A stretch of DNA of 64,000 bases from Euptelea pleiosperma (lineage: Eukaryota; Streptophyta; Magnoliopsida; Ranunculales; Eupteleaceae), in assembly GCA_035048495.1 (NCBI GenBank), contig CM068541.1, positions 18,173,929 to 18,237,928 on the forward strand, read 5' to 3'. The stretch's first letter is position 1. Every line of letters begins with the position of its first letter. Below are positions 23,733 to 34,639 of the stretch, in pieces. Below the pieces are notes generated by a model. The model was not told the DNA's origin and ran no database searches. It saw only the letters and a program-made list of their open reading frames with translations. Both the position numbers and the translations under genes were made by a program.

Positions 23733-24190
23733 AAAAATGAAATATTTAGCTGTGCTAATATTCGCCCGGGTGCGTTTCGCAGCCACTCGCCCTCGGCGAA
23801 TATTTAGCCGGGCCCACATATTTGCCCTCCCCCCCCCCCCCTATGTAAATATTTTCACGCCGATTATGCCTTGGTGAGAAAATTTTATTTTCTCGCTGGA
23901 AAATCACTATTTTCAATGAAAATTAATTTTTTAATATATAAAAATGATTTTTTTTATTTTTATCCTTTGACATAATATGTGGTTCCCACACTTGTCCAAC
24001 CTATTTTTGACTTACTTTGATATGTGGGACCCACTCAAATTGAAAGAAAATGAAGTGAGCTGAAGTGAACTAGCTCATACACGTATCAAACATTGTTAAA
24101 TATTGATATGAGCAAATATTTAGCCAAGATAATATTCGCATGGCTAAATATTCGCCTTGGAACTCTTTTTCTCACGTACCAAACAGACCC
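23733..24190. repeat. GCGAATATTTAGCC-motif repeat with poly-C tract
   Basis: The motif GCGAATATTTAGCC and its complement occur near both ends (about 23795, 24115-24155), suggesting a decayed inverted-repeat element. A run of about 13 C lies at about 23829-23841. It ends at CACGTACCAAACAGACCC. Confidence 0.4.
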
Positions 24191-24636
24191 TAAGTTGATA
24201 ATGACATCTTGACCATATTGTCATCAAGATACCCCCATGCCTACCAAGGTAGACTGTGGTGGATGTACTACCAGGCGTATGGAATCATTAGCAGATTGAA
24301 AATAGAGGTGGATAAATGAATGGTACCCAAAGAACCATCTACCATACTCACAACTACACACGTGACACTGATGTAGTGGATTGCAATCAATATGGTCATC
24401 TAATCAGGTAAGTAAGTAGGTTCATCACGTGAGTGATCTACTCGAGGGACTCATCATTTGTCATATGGTGGGTCCCATTGCTCCACATGCCAATCATATT
24501 GGCGTTTATGGTAGTATATATAAGCGATCTGATTAGTTCAGTGACATTTTGAACCATGGATAGAAAAACTCAACCTAATAAATTAGAGAGTACCATAGTT
24601 TTTATAAGTGTGTTGCATCATATCACTCCACACATA
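24191..24636. other. No recognisable feature
   Basis: No supported gene, ORF or repeat is seen. Confidence 0.4.
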
Positions 24637-24974
24637 TAGTTAGCAATTGGGCATAAGGCAAAGATTCGAAACGGGAAAAGTTCGAGTTTAATTGGGTTTC
24701 AGGATATAAAAATTCGGGCATTGTTGAAATGTTACATTAATTGCCTTAAAAAGCCTGAATTTTACCAATTTTTTTTATTTTATATAGCCATTTAATACGT
24801 TTTTATTTAAAAATATAACACAAAATTGGTGTATTAAGCATGAATAATACGTGTTTTATTCATATAATATTAAAATTCACGATGTTTTATTTTATACGGA
24901 CCGTATTAAACGTTTCTTAAAAAATAATAAAAAATTCGGGTATTAAACGTGAATAATACATGAATTTACTCACT
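24637..24974. repeat. TAGTTAG-end dispersed repeat (copy 2)
   Basis: 338 bp, collinear with 4976-5334. Shares AGCAATT.GGCATA, GAGTTTAATT.GGTTT, GTATTAA.C..GAATAATACG and AAACGTTTCTTAAAAAA blocks. TCCACAC occurs near both outer edges, possibly a target duplication. Confidence 0.65.
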
Positions 24975-25104
24975 AGGAGTCCACACTTTAACCATGGACA
25001 ATTGGAGATTAAGGAGCAGAAGCGGATTTGCAGATGTAAAGAAAAATGGTCGGGCTCCATTTTTTGCGACAAAAGTTTTACTCTTCTTGGTTGGGTCGTT
25101 CGCT

Positions 25105-26530
25105 AGGCAATCTAATCATATAGAACGCTGACCATATGGATGTTTGGCCAATCCCTATATGTCCCTACAAACCAAAAATCAACTTGGTCAGTGATTTCTA
25201 AGCATTTGATTGAAGTCATTTTCATGGGTTGATTTTAACGGTAGGAATTTGAGCATTATTGACCATTATTTTGGTACGAAGATCCAAAGGCTTTAAATCA
25301 CAAATCAGTACCATATAGGGATTGGCCAAACATCCATACGGTCAGCATCCTCTAAGCGTGTGCCACGTCGCTCATATTGTGGGCAGTTATTTAGGGTAGT
25401 CATACAAGTTTTACTCACCCGACGTTTTTGATAATGGACACTCGTAGACCGTCCGTGTGGGCCACATATGGAACACCCTTGTAACATTGACCGAATGGAT
25501 ATTTGGCCCATCCCTAGGTAGAACTACAGACCGAAAAATAGCTTAATTTATTGATTATTTCTAACCGTTGGATCAGAGTACCCCAAATAATGTTCGAATC
25601 CCAAAGGTAAAAAATAAACCCATGAAAAGACTCAAATCCAATGGTTAGAAATCATCAATTAGACTTATTTTTGATCTGTAGGTCCAGCTAGGGATGGGCC
25701 AAACATACATTCGGTCAGTGGTCTCTAAGATTGTGCCACATGGCCGTACAGACATTTGTGCTAAAACCAATCGCTAAAAATCATCAAACATGCTTATTTT
25801 TGGTATGAATGTCTACCAAGGGGTGGGCTGAACATCCATGCAGTGAGTGGGCCCAGATGAAGCAGTGAGTAAAAAAAATCGATATACTTGATGCCTTTGT
25901 TCGGTTTACCTTATTTCATCAGAACCTTTACAAAATTGGTACTATTTTTACCATATTGGCAAAGTGGTACTATTTTTACCATATTGATCTATTTTCGCCA
26001 TTGATGGTGACCATTGATCTACATTTTAGTGTTGGTCCAAAAAATGCTATAGATTTTGAGTTAATGATTACCTGTCCACTAATCTATGAATCTTGATGGG
26101 CCTATACACCAACAATCATCATGATTGGTGTTCTCTAGCCATTGGATTCAAACATTTTTATGGGCTGATTTCTAACTGTTGGATTTGAACATTTTTCAGA
26201 TACTCGGATTGAATAGTTAGAGATCACCAATCAGGCTGATTTTTGGTGTGTAGGTCCATCCAGTGGTGGGCCAATCATTCATGGGTCAATGTACGTTGAC
26301 CTACCTTCAGGGTCCCATTTTGCAAACGTAAGGATGTGTGGTCCATCCCTAGGTGGACCTACAGACCAAAATCAGCCTAACTGGGGATTTCTAGCCATTG
26401 GATTTGAGTACTCAAAATAATGCTCCAATCTCGCAGCTAAAAATAAACCCATGAAAAGAAATCAAATCCAACGGCTAGAAATCGCCAATCTAAATTATTT
26501 TTGATCGTGGGTCTATTGAGGAATGGATAA
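25105..26530. repeat. Cluster of GCCACGTGGC-end MITE copies
   Basis: Four or more adjacent diverged copies: about 25105-25390, 25455-25755, 26040-26290 and 26330-26530. Each carries the ATGGATGTTTGGCC / GGCCAAACATCCATACGG arms and the ggatttgag..cccatgaaa core. No coding sequence is present. Confidence 0.7.
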
Positions 26531-26904
26531 AGAGAGATTTTTATTTTTATGTTTTATTTTTTATTTTTTCCTTAATTCCAAGCCATGTGAGGTCTAGAAA
26601 TGGCTTAGGCCTACACGCTATATTGCATGATAGGCCTCTAAGGACTTATTGAGCCCAAGCCTGTGAAGCACACAAATGCCACACACATTTTGTCCCCAAT
26701 TAGGCCCTTTATCCAGATCAAAATCCGGCATGTTTCGGTGACTACATATTGAAGATTTTTCTAGGACAATATCCCATGTGACCATCATGAATCACCATTC
26801 TGGTTGGCAATCACATTCCTTCAATAAGGTAATAGCATTCTTCAATGACACTCGATTTCAACAAACTCACGACGATTGTCAATTCTTGATCTCCGTAAGT
26901 TTGA

Positions 26905-27180
26905 GGGGGAATATTAGAGAATACGTTGTAATAAAGCATATGTGTGAGATGCGTCATATCATCCTTGGTGTATATATCTCATCAGAAATTCTCGGCAGTT
27001 GTCAAGATTCAGAAAATTAAGATAATATCGTAGATTTGTTAGATTAATTTTCATCTTTTGATCTTGTTTATCTCTACTTAAACCTTTGGTTAATCATCTT
27101 TTGATCTTGTTTATTTCTACTTAAACCTTTGGTTAATCAATGTAATTCATTGACGTTATTTAAATAAAATCAAAACTTCA
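26905..27180 (+). mobile_element. Copia LTR remnant
   Basis: A Copia-type polypurine tract (GTTTGAGGGGGAATATTAGA) is followed by AT-rich LTR-like sequence. No internal domain is left. The 80-codon ORF at 26778 has no recognisable Copia motif. Confidence 0.45.
27052..27137. repeat. 43-bp tandem duplication
   Basis: Two adjacent copies of a unit starting CATCTTTTGATCTTG, differing at one base, inside the Copia LTR remnant. Confidence 0.9.
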
Positions 27181-27267
27181 TTATTTATTATGCTCTATTT
27201 TGAAATCTAAGAATCCCCAACTTCAAACTTTTTTGTTCCTGTTTCTTTTATTACAATTTTTTTCTAA

Positions 27268-27574
27268 GGCCGTGTTTGATTACCAAGTGGGAAAATTGCA
27301 TTTTCCTTAGGAAAACACCAACTGTTCGTAGTTAGATACCTAGTATAAATCTGTATAATTTTCCCTAACAAGCCATTTAAATCTGGATAAATTTTCCTAC
27401 TAACCCCGGAATTCATTTCCCATCCAGATGGGTGAGAATTCATTTCCACATGAAAATACACCTTTATTTTCTCATATAATTGAAATATGTGTTCTCAGTT
27501 GCAATCAATCAGCCATTTAAGGCACATCAAGTTGTATTTTCTCTGGAAAATTTTCCGTGCAATCAAACACGGCC
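27268..27574. repeat. GGCCGTGTTTGATT-end MITE (copy 2)
   Basis: 307 bp with exact inverted ends GGCCGTGTTTGATT / AATCAAACACGGCC. The interior is homologous to 22838-23140 in the opposite orientation. Confidence 0.85.
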
Positions 27575-28112
27575 AAACATTTTTCATATTTCTTTAGTAG
27601 AAGCATAGACATCATATAGTGAATTATCCAATCCATTTAATATATAATTTCTGCATAAATATATAGTATTTCGTTTTAACTATGACCAGAATACCAATTT
27701 GCCCACAAGAACCACATTTTTTTTATAATCCAAGATATATTTAAACAACCAGATCGAGGAGATCTCGAAACGAACAAGCAAGAAAACAAAAAAAGCCATC
27801 AAGGGCAGCACAAGGGAAAAAACCACAAAGATCGACAACTACGCCCTATAATCGCCCCCATCAGATCCTCACGCCTAAACACCAAATCCCCAAGGAAAGT
27901 TCATCTCATCTCAAGGAAAATACTACCCCAATAGTTAATCAGGAGGGCTTTAATGCTAAGAATAATGTCCTGAAAAGAACCTTCTTTGTTTTGGATTTTG
28001 GAAGAAGCATGAATCTTGGGCTAGCCTATGAAGAACTACATTGTAGTGCATGTACTATGCAAAACCATAGACGTAGAACACAATCGGGTCAGCACTACTG
28101 TCCGCCCGAAGA

Positions 28113-28499
28113 TCAGCAATCAATCACAAGGACTATATAGGTCCCGAGTGCAAGAGCAAATTGCAACAGTACGAGAGCGACCCACATCAGGGTCTTCGAT
28201 GTCGAAACGAATTTCTGAACTAAGGGGAGAACCAGTACTGAGAGCACAAGCAGTATCAAACCCATGGTCAGACTCATGAACATGGTGATGGTGTAGGCCT
28301 TTGACAGAATCTTGTAGGTGGGATTATGAAGATGGTCGTTAGTGGGATGATTAAAGATCCCACCACTGGCAATGGTAGCTGTGGAAACCCCAATCCTGAA
28401 TGCTGCCTTTTGAGTCATCTTGATCAGATCTTTCTTTGCTGAACTTGTGACCGATACTTGGATCTCTTCATCCGGCACTTCTACTATATGTTCAGCCAT
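28113..28499 (-). CDS. Small PGG-like multi-pass membrane protein, copy 2
   Basis: 128-residue ORF, MAEHIVEVPDEE.., about 90% identical to the protein at 7853-8239. It has the same layout: soluble N-terminus, a weak hydrophobic stretch with ATIASGGIFN, and two membrane helices near residues 69-92 and 102-126. Relative to copy 1 it lacks one residue in the loop after FNHP and gains one in the LVLSVLVLPL helix; both are 3-bp indels. Frame conservation through two indels suggests selection on at least one copy after duplication. A PGG-like origin (membrane part of ACD6/ITN1-type proteins) is inferred only from the pattern. Function is unknown. Confidence 0.6.
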   Translation of the reverse strand: MAEHIVEVPDEEIQVSVTSSAKKDLIKMTQKAAFRIGVSTATIASGGIFNHPTNDHLHNPTYKILSKAYTITMFMSLTMGLILLVLSVLVLPLVQKFVSTSKTLMWVALVLLQFALALGTYIVLVIDC

Positions 28500-28584
28500 C
28501 GAGACTCCGTCTCAAGGAACAACAACAGGAATGGGAGCAGTAGCAAGAGAGGGAATTCAGGATTTTAAACGGTGCTCTCCAACT

Positions 28585-28594
28585 ATTATATACA
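28585..28594 (-). promoter_or_regulatory. TATA box of copy-2 membrane-protein gene
   Basis: The minus strand reads TGTATATAATAG about 90 bases upstream of the ATG at 28499, equivalent to the element in copy 1. Confidence 0.5.
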
Positions 28595-28719
28595 GAGAGT
28601 GGAAGCTAAAAAAGATTAACAAAACAACACGACACAGGGTTGGTTCCCACCTGCAGCCGCACATCGAGAAAAACTTTGGTGTCCACTCATCGACATCAAA
28701 CGTTGATGTCTACCCTCAA

Positions 28720-28965
28720 AAATGCCATGTAGCAAAATCTTGGGTCTACTGACCACAAGCATGTTTGACCCATCCCTTAGTGGTCCTATACAACAAAAAT
28801 TAGCCGTACGTATTGATGATTTATGGCCATGGGATTTGAGCATTTTTTTCAAACCTTTTTTTTTTTTTGCTTACTCAATTCCAAAGGATAAAAATCACCA
28901 ATCAGGATGATTTTTGGTGTGTAGGCCCACTAAGTGGTGCGCCAAAACATTTGTGGGTCAGTGGC
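28720..28965. repeat. GCCACGTGGC-end MITE (diverged)
   Basis: Shows the arms AATGCCATGTAGCA / TTTTTGGTGTGTAGGCCCAC and the family's ggatttgagca core, with a T-rich insertion near 28855-28870. Confidence 0.55.
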
Positions 28966-29333
28966 CCTAAAGAGTGTTGCACTAGGAGATCAAACTCAAT
29001 ATACTAGGACCGAGAGAACGCCATATTGCAACACTTTTGGACCCACTGTCCCATGATGTTTGGCCCACCCTTTGGTGGACATACACGCAAAAGATTAATC
29101 TGATTGATGATTTCTGGCCATTTGATCAGACCACCCAAAAAATTCCAGAATAATCCAATGACGAGAAATCACCCCATAAAAAATGATCGAATCAAACGGC
29201 AAGATATCGCCTCGGGCTGGTCAGTGGGCCAGAAATCATTGACCCGAGGCACTATCTCAGGCCCAAGGATCGAGTTCTACTTTGTTCTCAGCAAATTCTT
29301 TATCACGTGAAACACAATCCAAAGGTGGGTCCC

Positions 29334-29571
29334 TGATCGATCACAATAATCAAAAAAATCCACGCAAGAAAACTTTCTGTCCAGTCTTGTCAATGTTTTG
29401 CATGGTGTGCAAAGAAGCCGTTGATGTCGACTTGTATGCCACTGATTTCGGTGCCTTAAGAACTGATATGTACTTCTAAGACTGCCGAATACACCGGGAA
29501 GTCACCATGTAGAAGATAAAATTGAAATTCTATGTATGCGGAGACGTACGGGGAATATTAGTTTTCCATAA
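29334..29571. other. No recognisable feature
   Basis: Between the duplicated segment and the MULE. No domain or repeat is recognised. Confidence 0.4.
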
Positions 29572-30244
29572 AAACAAATTGGAAAAATTACTTTTAAGTC
29601 CATATTTACAAAAATACGTACCATTTAGTCCCCTGTACAAAACTATGGACACTTTGGTTTAATTCTCTGCCCATTAAGGCATATCTTTTGAAATGCCCAT
29701 ACTACCCTCTAGCTAATATCAATTTGAATTGATAGGATTCATTTGATTTGAGGTTTGACTGACGACACGGTACTGAACGTCAGTTTTGTCCAGCTCCTTC
29801 CCTCCATTTTCTTGCTATTCCACAGCTTTGTTCTTCCATTTTCTTGCTTCACAGCTCTTTCCATCCATTTTCTTCATGTATAACTCTTTGCAACTCTTTT
29901 ATACGCCATTGAAGGTGAAGAAAGATGAAGGTAATGCAAGTTTAAAAGATTTCCTTCCAGTCATCTTTTTTATAACACCCCTTACAGTTCTTTGCAACTT
30001 GTCTATGTGCCGTTGAAGGTGAATAAAGAAGGCGACGCTGGTTTCAAGGGTTAGTTAAGAAAGAAGAAGGTGAAGATGGAACAAGGAAGAAGCTGAAGAA
30101 GATGGTTATCACTTTCATTTTCGTTAAGCAAGAATCATCGCTCAAGTTTTGTTGACTTCTCGGTTTATAGTTGTTGATGTACGAGACGGCTATAGCCTTC
30201 TATGTGAGTTTTCTTACTTCAATGTCATTCACGAACATATGTAT

Positions 30245-30900
30245 GAAGCAGTGCCATGTTGACCAAAATTGGTTTAACCAGTACTATTGTCACCAAACTG
30301 GTTGAATCAGTACTTGGTTGAACAACCATTTTCAAAAATTAGTTTTACAAATGGTTGAAATGGTTACATAAGTACCATTTGCACTCATCTGGTTGAACCA
30401 GTACCATTGTAACTAAAATTGGTTGTATCAGAACCATTTTCAGCAAATTTTAAAGTAACCTTATTACAAGTGGTTGAAATGGTTACAGTACTACCATTTT
30501 CACTAAATTTGTTTTACTAGTACCATTTTAGGAAAAATTGGTTGAACTAGTACCATTTTCACAAAAAATGGTTACAGTATTACCATTTTCAGTAAATTGG
30601 TTTCACAGGTACTATTTTAACTAAAATTAGTTGAACATGTATCATTGTAGGTATAATTGATTTTACCAGTACCATTTTAGGAAAAGTTGGTTGAACTAGT
30701 ACCATTTTCACAAAAAATGATTACAGTATTACCATTTTCAGTAAATTGGTTTCTAACTAATTTTTTTTGAACATGTATCATTGTAGGTATAATTGGTTTT
30801 ACCAGTACTACGTTTACCAATTTACTAGTGGTTGAATTGGTTACAATAGAACCACGTTCACAAAACTGGTCGAACCAGTACCATTTTCACCCAACTGTTT
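30245..30900. repeat. Left subterminal array of TGGTTGAACCAGTACCATTT repeats
   Basis: About 20 degenerate units with consensus GGTTGAACCAGTACCATTTT plus CACCAAACT, period about 30-40 bp, directly upstream of the transposase start. The core ACTGGTTGAACCAGT is a palindrome. The same motif recurs at 40640-41060 and 46740-46995. Confidence 0.85.
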
Positions 30901-30942
30901 TAAAAAAAAGATGACTAATATTAGTTTGTTTGCAGTGCAATA

Positions 30943-33213
30943 ATGTCATCAATAAATCAGAAAGAAATATTATATTTTTGTCACACTGGGGGATTTCGTT
31001 CTCAAATGCCCGATGGTTCGATAAATTACATGGGTGGTACAAGTGAGGGTATTTGTGTCGTTGAGGGAATGACGTTTCAGGTTTTTTATACAACTGTGTG
31101 CAAGAAATTAAACATTGACCCAACTCAGACAATCCTTAAGTATAGTACTAAGTATCAAAATAATATTCCGATTACTTGTTCTGATGATATGGACCTGAAG
31201 AATTTGATTAAATTCAACGACTCAACGGCGGATGTGTATGCACTCCATGACGATGAGAATCTAGAGATTGTCCAACAGTGTACAAGGTAAATAACTAGTA
31301 CCATCATTTACGATTAGTAAAATTATTAATTATTACGTGGTTTGTAATACTAGTTACCATATGTCCTTTCATATATGTGTAGTGCAAGCGCAGCCATATC
31401 AAGACCCCAACAAATTTCTGGTCAGTCTTCAGCCAGTGGAAGTGAACAACTCATTAGTAACTTATGGGAGGATAACATTACAGAAGTGGGACAAATCTTT
31501 CCTAATGTCGCTCAATTGAGATTAGAGGTGAATAAGTATTCATTGGCACATCGCTTCGCATATATCTTCATCAAGAATAATAAAGAACGAGTGAAGGTGA
31601 AGTGTAGTGTGGATGCATGTAATTGGAAGATATTTGCTAGTTCCATATGTGTGACAGATGAGTTCATGATTTACAAGTATGACAACATCCACTCTCATAC
31701 AGTGGAGGATACTGTGAAGGCAAAGTTGCGAACTTCAAAAAAATTAATAGCAAGCGTAGTTAAAGAGAAAGTCCGAGACACCCCTGGATACAAGCCTAGA
31801 GAGATAGTTCGGGACTTTTTTCGAGGATATGACCTTCTTGTGTCTTACAAGCAAGCTTGGCGAGGTAAAAAGGCAGCGAAAGAAGAAATACATGGGGCGG
31901 CAATAGATTCATACAAGCGACTCCCATGGTTTTGTCAAAGGATAATTGAGTCCAACCCTGGAAGTGTGGCACTCATGACTGAGACGGAAGATTGTCGGTT
32001 CAAACAATTGGTTGTTGCATTTCACGCGTCGCTACATGGATTCAGAGTGGGCTATCGACCCATACTATTCATAGATGGAACATTTCTTAAATCTACGCAC
32101 AAAGAAACTTTGCTTGCTGCGACAGGGATTGATGCTGGTAATGGTATTTTTCCCATCGCCTTTGCGGTTGTTGGATCAGAGACATACGAGGATTGGAAGT
32201 GGTTTCTAACCAATCTGAAGGAATCTTTTCAGTATAACAATGACATTATATTCGTGTCTGATAGGAATCCCAATATCCTTCGGGTTGTGGATGAGGTGTA
32301 TGGACATGTGTTACACTTGCACTACTATCGTCATTTGTCTGAGAACTTCTTAGGTTTTTTAAAGGGGTATAGGTTGTCTACAAAAGTAAAGACATTCTTG
32401 AAAGATGCTCTTTGGCGAGTCGCATACTCAAAGTTGGAGATAGAGTACAAGAAAGCATTGGAGGATCTTTAGAGAGTCTTACCTGAAGCATATGAATGGG
32501 TGTTAGCGCAAGCTCCAGAGCATTGGGCAAACATGAAATTTCCTAAAAGACGTTACGATATGTTAACGTCAAATCATGCGGAATCCTACAACAAGTGGGT
32601 TTTAGATGCACGGGACAAGCTGATAAGGGGGTTAGTAGACACCATACATGCACAAATCATGGAGCTAATGCACAATCGTCGAACAGAGGTGTGGAAAACT
32701 GGAGTTGGTAATTTGGTTGAATTAAAATTACGAGAAAATTTAAGTCAAAGTGCTCGATACGAGGCACGACAATCATCTGCATTTGAGTATGAAGTTCGTC
32801 GGGGGCTAGTTTATCACTCATTAAACTTGCAAACAAAAAGTTGCACGTGTAATTATTGGACTCTTGTCGGCTTACCGTGCATGCATGCGTGTGCAGCATT
32901 AAATTCTATTCATTCGGAAGTGTACGCATACGTAGATGAGTGCTATCGTAGGAAAACACAAGATCAGATCTATGAAGAACCGGTCAAACCAATATACACG
33001 TATGACATACCTTCATTGAATGTGGATGGTGTCATAAGTGGTGATGATGGTCAGATCGGTTTATCCAATTTGCTTCCTCCAAGAACAAAGTGTCCGTCTG
33101 GGAGACCTAAGAAGAAGAGAATTGAGTCACAAGATTTACAGAAGAGGCCTATCCATTACAGTCGATGCTTGGAGTCAGGCCATAACCGCTCTACTTGTAG
33201 AAACCCTATATAG
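30943..33213 (+). pseudogene. MULE transposase (mudrA-like), one stop
   Basis: Two exons: 30943-31286 and 31383-33213 (donor AAG|GTAAAT, acceptor GTAG|TGC), 724 codons. Exon 1 encodes a PB1-like N-terminal domain. Exon 2 has a MuDR DNA-binding domain (about 140-230), then the MULE DDE core with Asp346 (FIDGTFLK), Asp408 (FVSDRN) and candidate Glu515 (NHAESYN). A SWIM zinc finger follows (C602, C604, C614, H616). The C-terminal knuckle (SRCLESGHNRSTC) has lost its first Cys. The only break is an in-frame TAG at 32470-32472 (codon 478), between Asp408 and Glu515. The product would cut and paste the element in the nucleus. One stop and intact splice sites suggest recent inactivation. Confidence 0.88.
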
Positions 33214-33382
33214 GCAGTCACGTGCATAGGTCTTTTTTGAATGCAAACCCTATATAGCCAGTCACGATGCTTAGTTTTCTAACATTTTGTAGATTTATGC
33301 AATACATATTCTAAACATATTCTGAAACTAGCATGTAATTATTTTCTTCTACAGGATAACCGTCAATTAGCAATCCTTTTGC

Positions 33383-34131
33383 ATGGCTGAAGCAACCAAC
33401 AACCTATGTCTTGACCAATACCCTTTAGTGAACTGCCCCTGTGGAGAAGGTCCTTGCAAAGTCTTCATTTCTAGGACAAGCAAAAACCCCGGACGTTGAT
33501 TTTACCGGTGTCCCAATTGGGTGAGTTTCATTTAGTGATATATTTCAGTATGTTGAATTCGTTTAAGTAAATAGTGACATATTTCAGTTACACTTACCTG
33601 AAATTTTTATTGTCCGCACAGCAAAAATGAAGCCCAATTAGACGGACGTACGAATTCTTTCTCTGGGTTAATGAATACATGCCATGTCCGTGTGGTGAAG
33701 GCTAGTACAAAATTTGGTTTGTTAAGCAGGGACAGAACGCTGGAAGAAAGTATTGTGTCTGTCCAAAATCGATTGTTAAACAGGTTATCCCTAACTTTTC
33801 ATGTAAATAAAGTTGACTATTTTCTTATACATACACAATATTGACAGGTTATACTCTACAGATATCGACATGGGGCTGCGGCTTCTTCCATTGGGTCGAT
33901 GATGACCACTCAGATGGACAAACTGATAAACCTGAAATTGTTCCAGCTACACTTGACATTTGCGAGACTAGCACCGATAAGGTTGAAGTCCATACAACAA
34001 TTGATGAATCAATGATCAAAGATGTTGTGGCTAGTACGCTTATGGCTGAGTTGGACGTAGCACGACAATCTGCTGATAGGTGTCACGACTTACTTATCGG
34101 TTTGGCAAACATGTACCTACGCGACGAGTAA
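33383..34131 (+). pseudogene. Tandem GRF zinc-finger gene of the MULE
   Basis: Three exons: 33383-33520, 33622 to about 33783, about 33848-34131, with GT..AG borders. The protein starts MAEATNN and has two GRF-type zinc fingers. The first is CPCGEGPCKVFISRTSKNPG..FYRCP, ending in FFLWVNEY of exon 2. The second is CPCGEG.YKIWF.., NAGRKYCVCPKS, ending in GCGFFHWVDD of exon 3. The C-terminal helix (about 60 residues) is unrecognised. GRF fingers bind nucleic acid in DNA-repair and topoisomerase proteins. Three in-frame stops occur: TGA 33497-33499, TGA 33628-33630, TAG 33703-33705. It lies 170 bp downstream of the transposase, same strand, suggesting a second MULE gene. That role is inferred. 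Confidence 0.72.
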
Positions 34132-34639
34132 TGCTATCTGATGTGTTGTCTATTGCACGTGTGGCTCAAACTCTCTGATACTTAAATTAAGTTGTCGTGT
34201 CTACATGATACTTTATACCAAATTAGTTAAGTTTGATATTTTTGTGAACATTCACTACTACATAATACTGTTTAAACTACACTGTTAAAAAATCAATAGA
34301 CTACGATTGTATTAAAAAGCGAAGCCTCAAAGTATAATTTAAAAAAAATTAAGTTAGAAAAGTAAAAGACTACTGTTTGTCGAATCACTGTAGCCTAAAG
34401 AACTGCAAAATGCCACAATTTTTACTAAATTCGCAGCGTTAAACCTTTAAGACACGGCTTTAACAGAAACCGTAGTTAATGACTACATAATTATAAAGAC
34501 AAATTACTACAGTTTTAGTAACGTCTGTGTCCTAAAAGTTTGCAATATGGTCCCGATTGTTTAAAAATTGTACCTTAATCACATAGGCCACAGTTGTCCC
34601 AAAAACCGTAGTATTAGGAATTATAAATACCCCGACGAT

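Larger units (their letters stand above)
27648..29333. repeat. Segmental duplication, copy 2 (uninterrupted)
   Basis: Collinear with 7324-9650 plus 22436-22530. It spans the site where copy 1 carries the Copia element. Here the sequence passes near 29200-29250 with no LTR, giving an empty-site reference. It contains the second membrane-protein gene. Confidence 0.85.

Noticed and set aside
26778..27020. 80-codon ORF as a gene
   Set aside because: It runs through a Copia-type polypurine tract into LTR-like sequence and has no recognisable domain.
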